Assembly (NCBI RefSeq): GCF_001931675.1
Contig: NZ_CP014839.1
Location: 1,984,001-2,048,000, forward strand
Source of the DNA: Pandoraea thiooxydans
GTDB lineage: Bacteria > Pseudomonadota > Gammaproteobacteria > Burkholderiales > Burkholderiaceae
Direction of reading: 5' to 3'
DNA length: 64,000 nucleotides
The translations under genes were made by a program, and so were the position numbers. Every line of letters begins with the position of its first letter. Position 1 is the stretch's first letter. The notes under the pieces were generated by a model. It saw nothing but the letters and a program-made list of their open reading frames with translations, was not told where the DNA came from and made no database searches. Shown here piece by piece: positions 18,714-32,153 of the stretch.

Positions 18714-18999
18714 GACGCTGCCTCTTGCGCAGCAGACAACTGTGCGGATCTATATCGATGAACAAATGCACGAGGTGCCCGGCACCCTGAGCGTGGCAGC
18801 CGCCCTGCTGGCCGCTGGGCATCTTGCCTGCCGCACCACGCCGGTCGGCGACAACGAGCGTGCACCTTTTTGCATGATGGGCGTGTGCTTCGACTGCCTG
18901 CTCGAAATCGATGGCGTGCCGAATCGCCAAGGCTGCATGACATTGGTGCGCGACGGCATGCAGGTGCGGCGCATGCAAGGCGCAAGGAGCATCGCATGA
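18691..18999 (+). CDS. small 2Fe-2S ferredoxin-like subunit (HcnA/OoxC type)
   Basis: A 102-residue protein with one plant-type 2Fe-2S fold. The cluster ligands show as C-x4-C-x2-C-x12-C in FCMMGVCFDCLLEIDG followed by QGCMT. Proteins of this size are the electron-transfer subunit of HcnABC-type and opine or hydroxyproline dehydrogenases. It overlaps the flavin subunit by 23 bases and the next gene by four, so stoichiometric assembly is likely. Confidence 0.87.
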   Translation: MPTDLLFKTLPLAQQTTVRIYIDEQMHEVPGTLSVAAALLAAGHLACRTTPVGDNERAPFCMMGVCFDCLLEIDGVPNRQGCMTLVRDGMQVRRMQGARSIA

Positions 19000-20426
19000 C
19001 AGAAAAACAAGTCGACCTGCTCGTCATTGGCGCCGGCCCGGCCGGCATGGCCACCGCGCTCGAAGCCCACCGGCGCGGTGTCGATACGCTGGTGCTCGAT
19101 GAAAATCCGTATCCCGGCGGCCAGATCTACCGCAACGTCAGTCACTCGCCGCTGGCAAACCCCGGCGTGCTCGGCCCCGATTACCTTCGCGGCCGAGCGC
19201 TGGTCGACGCGTTCACGCGCAGCGGCATCACCTACTGGCCGCAAACGCTGGCCTGGCAGATCACGCCGGACAAGCGGGCGAGCGTCACCCGCCAGGGCCC
19301 CGATGGCGGCACGCTGCAAATCGCCGCGCGCGCCATCGCCCTGACCGGCGGTGCGCAGGAACGGCCCTTCCCGGTGCCGGGATGGACGCTGCCGGGTGTC
19401 ATGGGCGTTGGTGCCGCGCAAACGCTCCTGAAGGCCGCCGCGCTGGCGCCGAGCGCGCCCGCGGTGCTGGCCGGCTGCGGGCCGCTGCTGTATCTGTTCG
19501 CCTGGCAATTGCTGCAGGCCGGCATCGAGATTCGCGCGCTGCTCGACACGACCGCTCCCGGCACTTACCGCACCGCCCTGCCGCATCTGCCCGGCGCCTT
19601 GCGCGCGCCGGCCTATCTCGCCAAGGGATGGAAAATGCTGCGTGCGATTCGGCATGCCGGCGTCGAGCACGTCAAGCACGTGCAAAGCCTCGCACTACGC
19701 GGCACGCATCGGGTCGAGGCGGTCGAATACGAGGCCGCAGGCCGCATGCACCGCCTGACGACGCCGCTGGTGCTGCTGCATCAGGGTGTGATTCCGAACA
19801 CGCAGATCACGCGTTCGGTCGGCTGCGACCACGTCTGGGACGAAGCGCAGCTATGCTGGCGCCCGCAGCTCGACGTCTGGGGCGAAACCAGTGTCGCGGA
19901 CATTTTCGTGGCCGGTGACGGCGGCGGCATCGCCGGCGCGCTGGCAGCCGAAGTCTCCGGTCGGCTCGTCGGACTCCAGCTTGCGCATCGCCTGGTCGGG
20001 CTCGATTCGGCCGAGCGCGATGCGGCAGCCTCCGGGCCGCGCGCCGAACTCGCCCGGCATCTGGCCATTCGCCCCTTGCTCGATGCGCTCTATCGCCCCG
20101 CCGACCCATTCCGCCGCCCGCCCGCGGACGACACCATCGTCTGCCGCTGCGAGGAAGTCACGGCCGGCGACATCCGCGCCATGGCGAAGCTGGGCTGTGT
20201 TGGTCCGAACCAGACCAAGTCGTTCTCGCGTTGCGGCATGGGCCCTTGCCAGGGGCGGTTTTGCGGCCTCACGGTCGCTGAACTGCTGGCCCAGGCGCAC
20301 GGCACAACCGTGCCGCAAGCCGGCTACTACCGCATCCGACCGCCCATCAAGCCGATTACGCTGGGCGAAGTCGCCATGGCCGTGCCGGCCGATGGCGGCA
20401 TCGAACGCGCCAGTTTTCCCAAGTGA
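18996..20426 (+). CDS. HcnB/OoxA-like FAD/NAD(P)-binding oxidoreductase with C-terminal 2Fe-2S (BFD) domain
   Basis: A 476-residue flavoprotein. The N-terminal FAD motif is VIGAGPAGMATAL, the second dinucleotide site lies near VLAGCGPLLYLFA, and a C-terminal Cys-rich domain reads IVCRCEEVTAGDIR ... RCGMGPCQGRFCG. This matches the alpha or beta subunit of HcnABC, opine oxidases and sarcosine oxidase-like complexes. The start ATG at 18996 overlaps the ferredoxin stop (ATGA). It completes a C-A-B gene order, unlike the A-B-C order of Pseudomonas hcn operons. Confidence 0.87.
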   Translation: MTEKQVDLLVIGAGPAGMATALEAHRRGVDTLVLDENPYPGGQIYRNVSHSPLANPGVLGPDYLRGRALVDAFTRSGITYWPQTLAWQITPDKRASVTRQGPDGGTLQIAARAIALTGGAQERPFPVPGWTLPGVMGVGAAQTLLKAAALAPSAPAVLAGCGPLLYLFAWQLLQAGIEIRALLDTTAPGTYRTALPHLPGALRAPAYLAKGWKMLRAIRHAGVEHVKHVQSLALRGTHRVEAVEYEAAGRMHRLTTPLVLLHQGVIPNTQITRSVGCDHVWDEAQLCWRPQLDVWGETSVADIFVAGDGGGIAGALAAEVSGRLVGLQLAHRLVGLDSAERDAAASGPRAELARHLAIRPLLDALYRPADPFRRPPADDTIVCRCEEVTAGDIRAMAKLGCVGPNQTKSFSRCGMGPCQGRFCGLTVAELLAQAHGTTVPQAGYYRIRPPIKPITLGEVAMAVPADGGIERASFPK

Positions 20427-20481
20427 GCAGTTTGCCCGGTGAAATGAATCCTCAATTTCCTCAACTTCGACAGGAACCCTC

Positions 20482-20838
20482 GTGAATCACATTCAACGCA
20501 TTCATCCAAGCACCCGCATGAGCCGCGTGGTGGTCTATAACGGCATGGTCTTCATTGGCGGCCAGACCGCTGGCGACCCCACGCAGGACGTCGCGGGTCA
20601 AACGCGCCAGGCGTTGGCGAAGATCGATGGCTATCTGGCCGATGCCGGCATCGACAAGACAAGGCTATTGAGCGCGCAAATCTGGCTCAAGGACATCGCG
20701 GCCGATTTCGCCGGCATGAACGAAGTATGGGATGCATGGGTGGCGCCTGAATGCGCGCCCGCCCGAGCCACTGTACAGGCCAGTCTGGCACGTCCGGAAC
20801 TGCTGGTCGAGATTTCGGTAACCGCCGCCGCGCTATGA
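20482..20838 (+). CDS. RidA-family enamine/imine deaminase
   Basis: A 118-residue YjgF/YER057c/UK114 protein. The family hydrolyses reactive enamine or imine intermediates to ketoacids and ammonia. The catalytic-type Arg is kept in APARATVQA (about residue 94), followed by the conserved LVEISVTA strand; the conserved GGQTAGDP turn is near the front. As the last gene of an amine-oxidising operon it probably clears the imine product of the flavoenzyme. It begins 55 bp after the previous stop. Confidence 0.88.
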   Translation: MNHIQRIHPSTRMSRVVVYNGMVFIGGQTAGDPTQDVAGQTRQALAKIDGYLADAGIDKTRLLSAQIWLKDIAADFAGMNEVWDAWVAPECAPARATVQASLARPELLVEISVTAAAL

Positions 20839-20931
20839 GGCGGCAGGGTCCTGGCGCCGAAAATTGCCGTGCGCATTGGCCGGCTGGCCGGCCGTGCGGC
20901 ATGGCACTCGCCATGCAACGCGCCAAGACCT

Positions 20932-21387
20932 TCAGGACTGCTCGGAATCGGCCCCCACCGACACCAGCAAACTGCACGAGACCCGGTCGAGCAGCATTGC
21001 GCTCTCCGAGCCGCCGGCCCACCAGCGGGCCAGCGTGCCGCGTGTCTGGTGCCCGACCACGATCAGATCGGCATTGAGCTTTTCCGCCAGACGCGGGATT
21101 TCCTCGATCGGGCGGCCGTGCGCCAGATGCCCGGTCGCACTTACGCCGCGCGAGGTCAGCCACTGCACGCCTTCTTCCAGGATCTCCCGCGTGGTCGTTT
21201 CGATCGCGCTGCAAGTCACGTCGGCCATGATGCCGCCGCTTTGCGCGACGTTCGAGATAATGTCGACCACCGCCAGCACATGCGTCTCGGCCTTCAGGTC
21301 GAGTGCCAGATTAGCGCCGCAGCGCAAAGCCTTGCGGCCTTCGCGCGAACCGTCGTAGCACAGCAAAATACGGTTGTAGGCTGCCAT
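20932..21387 (-). CDS. universal stress protein (UspA family)
   Basis: A 151-residue single-domain Usp. It opens YNRILLCYDGSREGRKAL with the conserved Asp and ends with the ATP-binding-type loop VVGHQTRGTLARWWAGGSES (G-x2-x-G-x9-G-S pattern), so an ATP-binding UspFG/MJ0577-like class is likely. AGGAG about six bases before ATG 21387 sets the start; the longer frame upstream is not Usp-like. It is transcribed in the same direction as uvrA but 373 bp away, so it is probably separate. Confidence 0.88.
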   Translation of the reverse strand: MAAYNRILLCYDGSREGRKALRCGANLALDLKAETHVLAVVDIISNVAQSGGIMADVTCSAIETTTREILEEGVQWLTSRGVSATGHLAHGRPIEEIPRLAEKLNADLIVVGHQTRGTLARWWAGGSESAMLLDRVSCSLLVSVGADSEQS

Positions 21388-21760
21388 ATCGATCTCCTGC
21401 GAATTTTTCCTACCCCACTCTAGCGTCACGGCCGCGCCGTCGCCATAGTGGCTTTTACCGAGAGACCGCCGCCCCGATCCGGCCAACCGGGACCAGACGG
21501 CGCGGCCGGCCGGCGGCCTTCCCTTATTAACAGCTTAGACGGTTTTGGCAAAAACTTAGTAAAACCAATCACCTGTACCGATCACGGTTCCTGCGGCGTA
21601 GCGGCGCCAAAGAACACACGGCGGACAAGCCCGTCCACCGTGGCCGGCAGCAAGATGCAGCGGCAATATCTTTCGATGGGCTATCGACCACGAACAGGAG
21701 CACTGGCCACCGGCCGTTGCCCGCGCCGCAAATCGTGCGGCGCGGCAGCCGACAGCGCGG
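21388..21760. other. 373-bp intergenic region between uvrA-like gene and usp
   Basis: Holds the GC hairpin just past the uvrA-like stop (21721-21745) and a short AT-rich patch near 21530-21570. I did not find a convincing usp promoter or a gene in it. Confidence 0.4.
21721..21745 (-). terminator. GC-rich hairpin after the double uvrA gene
   Basis: Perfect 9-bp arms CCGCGCCGC and GCGGCGCGG with a seven-base loop, 16 bp past the stop codon. There is no T-tract, so Rho-independent function is uncertain. Confidence 0.4.
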
Positions 21761-27613
<5,853 letters not shown>

Positions 27614-27734
27614 TTTATTCGATCCTCACAAGGCATTGAGCCGATGCTGTTGGCCCGATAAGCCGCGCGGCGCCGCGACGCTCACTCATGCATCGGCAAT
27701 TCGCCGCGGCAATTAGCTGCCGCAAAATAGGAAT

Positions 27735-27756
27735 ATTCTACTGTACATCTATACAG
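27735..27756 (-). promoter_or_regulatory. LexA/SOS box with adjoining -10 of the uvrA-like promoter
   Basis: CTGTACATCTATACAG (27741-27756) fits the SOS consensus CTGT-N8-ACAG exactly, flanked by TA on one side as in strong E. coli boxes. On the minus strand the next six bases are TAGAAT (27740-27735), one mismatch from TATAAT, so LexA would cover the -35 to -10 spacer. The ybaK-like gene starts 114 bp away on the other side and could share control. Confidence 0.78.
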
Positions 27757-27869
27757 CCTTGCAGGGGTCATCTCATTTACGTCGCGTTCGCCTGTCAATC
27801 GCGGCGAGAACGCCCTATGCTGGAAAGCCAGGGAGTCCGCAGGGCTCCCGTTCTCCTGAGGAGGCCCCC

Positions 27870-28355
27870 ATGTCGATCGCCACCACTCTAGAGGACTGCC
27901 TGCGCAAAAAAGGCAGCGAATACGACGTCGTACAGCACCGCCACACCCACAATAGCGCCGAAACCGCCGAAGCCGCGCATATTCCCGGCGACCGTCTCGC
28001 CAAGACGGTACTCCTGGAAGACGAACGCGGTTACGTCGCCGCGGTGCTGCCCGCCACGCACCGTCTGCAGTTGGCAAAACTGTGGGCCCAGACCGGACGG
28101 CGGCTGGTACTTGCCAGGGAGACCGATCTCCCGGCGCTGTTCAAGGATTGCGATGTCGGCGCCATTCCGCCGGTGTGCGCCGCCTACGGATTGCCGACCT
28201 ACGTCGACCAAAGCCTCGCCGGCCAGGCCGACGTCTACTTCGAGGCCGGTGACCACGAAGCGCTGATTCACATGCGCACCCAGCAATTCATGGATCTCAT
28301 GGAGCAAGCCGAAACCGCCCGGTTTTCGCGCCGCCGCCCGGCATACCGGCACTGA
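27870..28355 (+). CDS. YbaK/prolyl-tRNA-editing family aminoacyl-tRNA deacylase
   Basis: A 161-residue protein of the INS/YbaK superfamily, which removes mischarged amino acids from tRNA in trans. The N-terminal half has HTHNSAETAEAAHIPGDRLAK with the conserved Lys of the catalytic pocket in AKTVLLEDE, and the GxxxP-type segment GAIPPVCAAYGLPTYVD follows. GAGGAGG five bases before ATG 27870 fixes the start. The specificity (Cys-tRNA-Pro, Ala-tRNA-Pro or other) cannot be told. It is divergent from the double uvrA across the LexA box. Confidence 0.85.
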   Translation: MSIATTLEDCLRKKGSEYDVVQHRHTHNSAETAEAAHIPGDRLAKTVLLEDERGYVAAVLPATHRLQLAKLWAQTGRRLVLARETDLPALFKDCDVGAIPPVCAAYGLPTYVDQSLAGQADVYFEAGDHEALIHMRTQQFMDLMEQAETARFSRRRPAYRH

Positions 28356-28442
28356 CCGGTGCACGGTCAACGGCTCTGGCAGCCGTTGGCCCCCCTCCCC
28401 CTTGGCATGAAGCGCGATAACCCAAAATATCAATGTCGCTTA

Positions 28443-28479
28443 AATAATTAGGTTGCTATCTAATTATTAACATGTTAAT
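28443..28479. promoter_or_regulatory. two adjacent operator dyads before the MarR gene
   Basis: Arms AATAATTAG (28443-28451) and CTAATTATT (28460-28468) form a perfect 9-bp dyad with eight bases between. Directly beside it, ATTAACATGTTAAT (28466-28479) is a perfect 14-bp palindrome. They lie 9-45 bp before the regulator ATG, the expected place for autorepression by MarR-type proteins. Confidence 0.65.
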
Positions 28480-28487
28480 TTATTGTC

Positions 28488-28946
28488 ATGTCAAATCTCA
28501 CCTCACTTCATCTGGCCTTGACCAGTGCCCTTATGGCAGCCGGGCGGCAATGGCGGCAAATCTCCGAGGCGATCACTACGCCATCGGGCATCTCCGGCGC
28601 CTGCACCGCACCGCTGATTTTCATTGGCCGGCTGGGCGAAGGGGTGCGCCAAAACGTGCTGGCCGAGCAGATCGGCATCGAAGGCCCATCGCTGGTGCGC
28701 CTGCTCGACCAGATGTGCCGCGCCGGCTTGATTCGCCGGGAGGTCGACCCGGCCGACCGGCGAGCCAACATGCTCTGGTACACCGACGCCGGCAGAGCGT
28801 TGGCCGAAAAAATCGAGGCGGACCTCATCCAATTGCGGGCCTCCGTGTTCCGCGACATCAGCAAGGAAGACGTCGAGGCCACCTTGCGTGTGTTGGCCGC
28901 CATTGGAGACGCAGCCCACGCGGTCAGCGCCCCGGCCCGGCCGTGA
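28488..28946 (+). CDS. MarR family regulator of the aromatic-acid efflux operon
   Basis: A 152-residue MarR-type winged-helix repressor. The DNA-binding region is VLAEQIGIEGPSLVRLLDQM (about residues 57-76) followed by the wing GLIRREVDPADRRANMLWYT, the conserved DxRxxxxxLT-like element. It is the first gene ahead of FUSC, DUF1656, HlyD and an outer-membrane factor; the FUSC start codon lies 14 bp after its stop. MarR proteins in this position sense phenolic acids or similar drugs and derepress the pump. Two dyads just upstream are likely its binding sites. The ribosome binding site is poor. Confidence 0.88.
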   Translation: MSNLTSLHLALTSALMAAGRQWRQISEAITTPSGISGACTAPLIFIGRLGEGVRQNVLAEQIGIEGPSLVRLLDQMCRAGLIRREVDPADRRANMLWYTDAGRALAEKIEADLIQLRASVFRDISKEDVEATLRVLAAIGDAAHAVSAPARP

Positions 28947-28959
28947 GCGAGGTGCTGCC

Positions 28960-31002
28960 ATGAACCACTGGCCTTCGGCGCGGGACTGGCTGTTTTCGCT
29001 CAAAGCCTTCGTTGCCGCGATGCTGGCGCTTTATCTCGCGATGGCGGCCGGCTTGCCACGCCCGTATTGGGCGATGTCGGCCGTCTATATCGTCTCGCAT
29101 CCGCTGACCGGCGCTACCCGCTCGAAAGCGCTGTATCGCGTGCTGGGCACCCTGCTGGGCGCTACCGCGGCAATCGCTTTCGTGCCGCTTTTCGACGACG
29201 CGCCAGTGCTGTTGTCGGCTGTCGTGGCGCTCTGGACCGGCTCGCTGCTCTACATTTCCCTGCTGCACCGCACGCCGCGCAGCTACGTGTTCATGCTCGC
29301 CGCCTATACGCTGCCGTTGATCGCCCTGCCCGCTGTCGATCAGCCGCAGGCCGTGTTCGACATCGCCGTGGCGCGCAGCGAGGAAATCATGCTTGGCATC
29401 ATCTGCGCCAGTGTCGTCGGGGCGATTGTCTTTCCGGGCCGCATCGCGCCGGTGATCCATGCTCGCACGCAAGCCTGGCTGCGCGACGCCGCTGCCTGGG
29501 CGGCCGACACGCTGGCGCCCGGCAGTGCCGCCCAGCATCCTGGCACCCGGCACCGGCTGGCGTCCGACATCCTGGCACTCGACCAACTCATCAGCCAGCT
29601 TTCGTACGATCCGGAAACAGCCGACATGGTGCGCCATGCGCGCGAACTGCGCGCCCGCATGTCGATGCTGTTGCCGGTGCTGTCCTCGCTCACGGCGGTG
29701 CTCGGTACGCTGCGCGGCCAGGGGCACGCGATGCCGCACGACCTCGAACAGCTCACTGGCGAGATCGCCGGCTGGGTGCGCACGATGTCGGCCGATGCCG
29801 GCGCGGCCCAGCGCTTTCGCGAGCGGCTCGAGCGCGGCGACGCCCCGGCTGGCGACGCGCTCGACTGGGGCGGCGCGCTCGCCGCCAATGCCCGCTGGCG
29901 GCTGGGCGCGCTGGTCGACCTGTGGCTCGACTGTCTGACCCTACATGCGCGCCTGGCCGGCGAGGCGTCGGGCGAGCCCTGGGCTCCCGCTTATCGGCGC
30001 CGCGAGATTTCGCGCGGGGCGCGTCACCTGGATTACGGCATGACGCTGTTCTCGGCGTTCTCCGCCAGTCTGGCAACCTTCTGCGGCTGCCTGGTCTGGA
30101 TCGCCACCGGCTGGGCCGACGGCGGTGCGGCCGTCACGCTGGGCGCGATCGCCAGCTGCTTTTTTGCCGCGCAGGACGAACCGGCGCCGATGGTGCTGTC
30201 GTTTGCCGTATGGACCGCCGTGTGCATCGTCGTCGCGGCCATCTATCTGTTCGCGATTCTGCCGCTCTCGCACGGTTTTGTAACGCTGGCCATGCTGCTG
30301 GCCGTGCCGTTTCTGCTCGCCGGCACGTTGATCGCGCAACCGCGCTTCAACATGATCGCCATGCTGCTGACCGTCAACACCGCGACCTTCATCGGCCTGC
30401 AGGGCGCCTACCAGGCCGACTTCACGGCGTTCCTCAACGGCAATCTGGCGGGCGTCGCGGGCGTGCTGGTCGCGCTGGGCTGGACCTTGCTGACGCGGCC
30501 GTTCGGCACCGAACTGGCGTTGCGCCGTCTGGTGCATGCGAGCTGGCGCGACCTGGCCGACACCGCCGCCGGCCATGCCGTCACCGATCATGCACGGCTT
30601 ACCGCCCGCATGCTCGATCGGCTCGGTCAATTGATCCCGCGCTTGGCGGCAAGCGGCAACGACACCGTCACCGACGGCTTCAAGGAATTGCGCGTCGGCT
30701 TCAGCACGCTCGAGTTGCAGCGCGAAGAACTCGACCTGTCGGGCACCACCCGCGATGCCATCCAGGCGGTACTCGATGCGCTTGCCGATTACTACCGGCG
30801 CTGTCTGGCCGAGCGCACGCACCGGGCCCCGCAGGCCGACCTGCAGCACCGCATCGACGCGGCCATCGCGCGCACCGTCACGCGTCGCAGCGCGGCGGCG
30901 CGCATCGCACTCAACGCATTGGTCGAATTGCGGGTGGCCTTGCTGCCCACCGCGACGCCCCTGCGCGTGCCGAACGCGCCGGGTGCGGCCGGCGGCGGTT
31001 GA
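28960..31002 (+). CDS. FUSC family inner-membrane efflux protein (AaeB/fusaric acid resistance type)
   Basis: A 680-residue protein with two sets of membrane helices separated by cytosolic segments, the standard FUSC repeat: the first around residues 15-155, the second around 365-515. The conserved YWAMSAVYIVSHPLTG is present at the first helix pair. The family exports aromatic carboxylic acids and fusaric acid together with an HlyD-type adaptor. GAGG about eight bases upstream supports ATG 28960. It is followed by DUF1656 and adaptor genes as in aaeXAB. Confidence 0.9.
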   Translation: MNHWPSARDWLFSLKAFVAAMLALYLAMAAGLPRPYWAMSAVYIVSHPLTGATRSKALYRVLGTLLGATAAIAFVPLFDDAPVLLSAVVALWTGSLLYISLLHRTPRSYVFMLAAYTLPLIALPAVDQPQAVFDIAVARSEEIMLGIICASVVGAIVFPGRIAPVIHARTQAWLRDAAAWAADTLAPGSAAQHPGTRHRLASDILALDQLISQLSYDPETADMVRHARELRARMSMLLPVLSSLTAVLGTLRGQGHAMPHDLEQLTGEIAGWVRTMSADAGAAQRFRERLERGDAPAGDALDWGGALAANARWRLGALVDLWLDCLTLHARLAGEASGEPWAPAYRRREISRGARHLDYGMTLFSAFSASLATFCGCLVWIATGWADGGAAVTLGAIASCFFAAQDEPAPMVLSFAVWTAVCIVVAAIYLFAILPLSHGFVTLAMLLAVPFLLAGTLIAQPRFNMIAMLLTVNTATFIGLQGAYQADFTAFLNGNLAGVAGVLVALGWTLLTRPFGTELALRRLVHASWRDLADTAAGHAVTDHARLTARMLDRLGQLIPRLAASGNDTVTDGFKELRVGFSTLELQREELDLSGTTRDAIQAVLDALADYYRRCLAERTHRAPQADLQHRIDAAIARTVTRRSAAARIALNALVELRVALLPTATPLRVPNAPGAAGGG

Positions 31003-31050
31003 TTTTTAACGTTTTAACGAGACCGGCCGATCGCCGGGACTGACAGAAGA

Positions 31051-31260
31051 ATGAGTGGCGAAATCAACATTTACGGTGTGTTCGTTCCCAGCGTGCTGGG
31101 CTGGATGCTGATCGCCTTCGCGATCACCACCGGCTTGCGCATGCTGCTCGGGCGCGCGGGCCTCTACCGGCACGTATGGCACCGCTCGCTGTTCAATCTG
31201 GCGCTTTATGTGATCGTGCTGGGCGGCACGGTTTTTCTGATTCATTGGTTGCAGTCATGA
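31051..31260 (+). CDS. DUF1656 small membrane protein (AaeX-like)
   Basis: A 69-residue protein with two hydrophobic helices and the AaeX opening MSGEINIYGVFVPSVL. AaeX sits with AaeA and AaeB in enterobacteria, and its function is unknown. The gene ends in an ATGA overlap with the HlyD gene, so it is part of the pump operon. Confidence 0.87.
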   Translation: MSGEINIYGVFVPSVLGWMLIAFAITTGLRMLLGRAGLYRHVWHRSLFNLALYVIVLGGTVFLIHWLQS

Positions 31261-32153
31261 AAAAAGATACTCGCTTCATCGGATCCGTCATCCTCACCCT
31301 GGCGCTGGCGGCAGTCGCGGCAGTGACCGCCGCGCATCTGTTGGATTACTACACAGTCGCGCCCTGGACCCGCGATGGCCAGGTCGGCGCCGACGTGGTG
31401 CAGATCGCTCCCGACGTCAGCGGCCAGATCACCCAGGTGATGGCCCACGACAACCAGACCGTCAAGCAGGGACAGGCGCTGTTCGTGATCGACCGCGCGC
31501 GCTTCGAACTCGCGCTGCAGCACGCCCGGGAAGTCGTCGCCGCGCAACGTGCGGCGCTGGCCGAGGCGCGGCGCGAAGCGGCGCGCAATCGGTCGCTGGG
31601 CAACCTGGTCGCGCAGGAGACCACCGAGCAAAGCCAGGCCCGGGTCCTGCAGGACGAGGCCGCCCTGGCACAGGCCAAAACCGCCGTCGCCGTCGCCGAA
31701 CTGAATCTGCGACGGGCCACCGTGCTGAGCCCGGTCGACGGCTTCCTGAGCGACCGCACACCGCGGGTTGGCGACTATGTCGTGACCGGCAAGCCGGTGC
31801 TGTCGATCGTCGACGCGCATTCGTTCCATGTCGACGGCTACTTCGAAGAAACCAAGCTGCATGACATTCGCGTCGGCCAGCCGGTCAAAATCCGCATCAT
31901 GGGTGAATCACAGACGCTGCGCGGCCACGTGCAGAGTATCGCCGCCGGCATCGAGGACCGCGACCGCAGCAATGGCGCCAGCCTGCTGCCGAACGTCAAC
32001 CCGACCTTCAGCTGGGTACGCCTGGCGCAGCGCATTCCCGTGCGCGTGGCGCTCGATGACGTGCCGCCGGACGTCCGCCTGATTGCCGGGCGCACCGCGA
32101 CCGTGTCGATCGACACCGACGCGTCCGTGCACAGTTCGGGAGCGCGCTCATGA
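31257..32153 (+). CDS. HlyD/AaeA-like membrane-fusion protein
   Basis: A 298-residue periplasmic adaptor anchored by an N-terminal helix (residues 7-28). The biotinyl-lipoyl half motifs are seen in VSGQITQVMAHDNQTVKQGQ and RATVLSPVDGFLSDRTPRVG, with a coiled-coil hairpin between them (about 80-145). It bridges the FUSC protein and the outer-membrane factor downstream. Starts at ATG 31257 overlapping the DUF1656 stop, and ends overlapping the next gene by four bases. Confidence 0.9.
   Translation: MKKDTRFIGSVILTLALAAVAAVTAAHLLDYYTVAPWTRDGQVGADVVQIAPDVSGQITQVMAHDNQTVKQGQALFVIDRARFELALQHAREVVAAQRAALAEARREAARNRSLGNLVAQETTEQSQARVLQDEAALAQAKTAVAVAELNLRRATVLSPVDGFLSDRTPRVGDYVVTGKPVLSIVDAHSFHVDGYFEETKLHDIRVGQPVKIRIMGESQTLRGHVQSIAAGIEDRDRSNGASLLPNVNPTFSWVRLAQRIPVRVALDDVPPDVRLIAGRTATVSIDTDASVHSSGARS

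Noticed and set aside
17610-20426. Calling the dehydrogenase genes hcnABC
   Set aside because: The three subunits share the family, but the order is different, an importer precedes them and RidA follows. Cyanide synthesis cannot be claimed from the sequence.
29067-31043. 658-codon plus-strand frame
   Set aside because: Shadow of the FUSC gene in another frame, with Arg-rich, domain-free translation.
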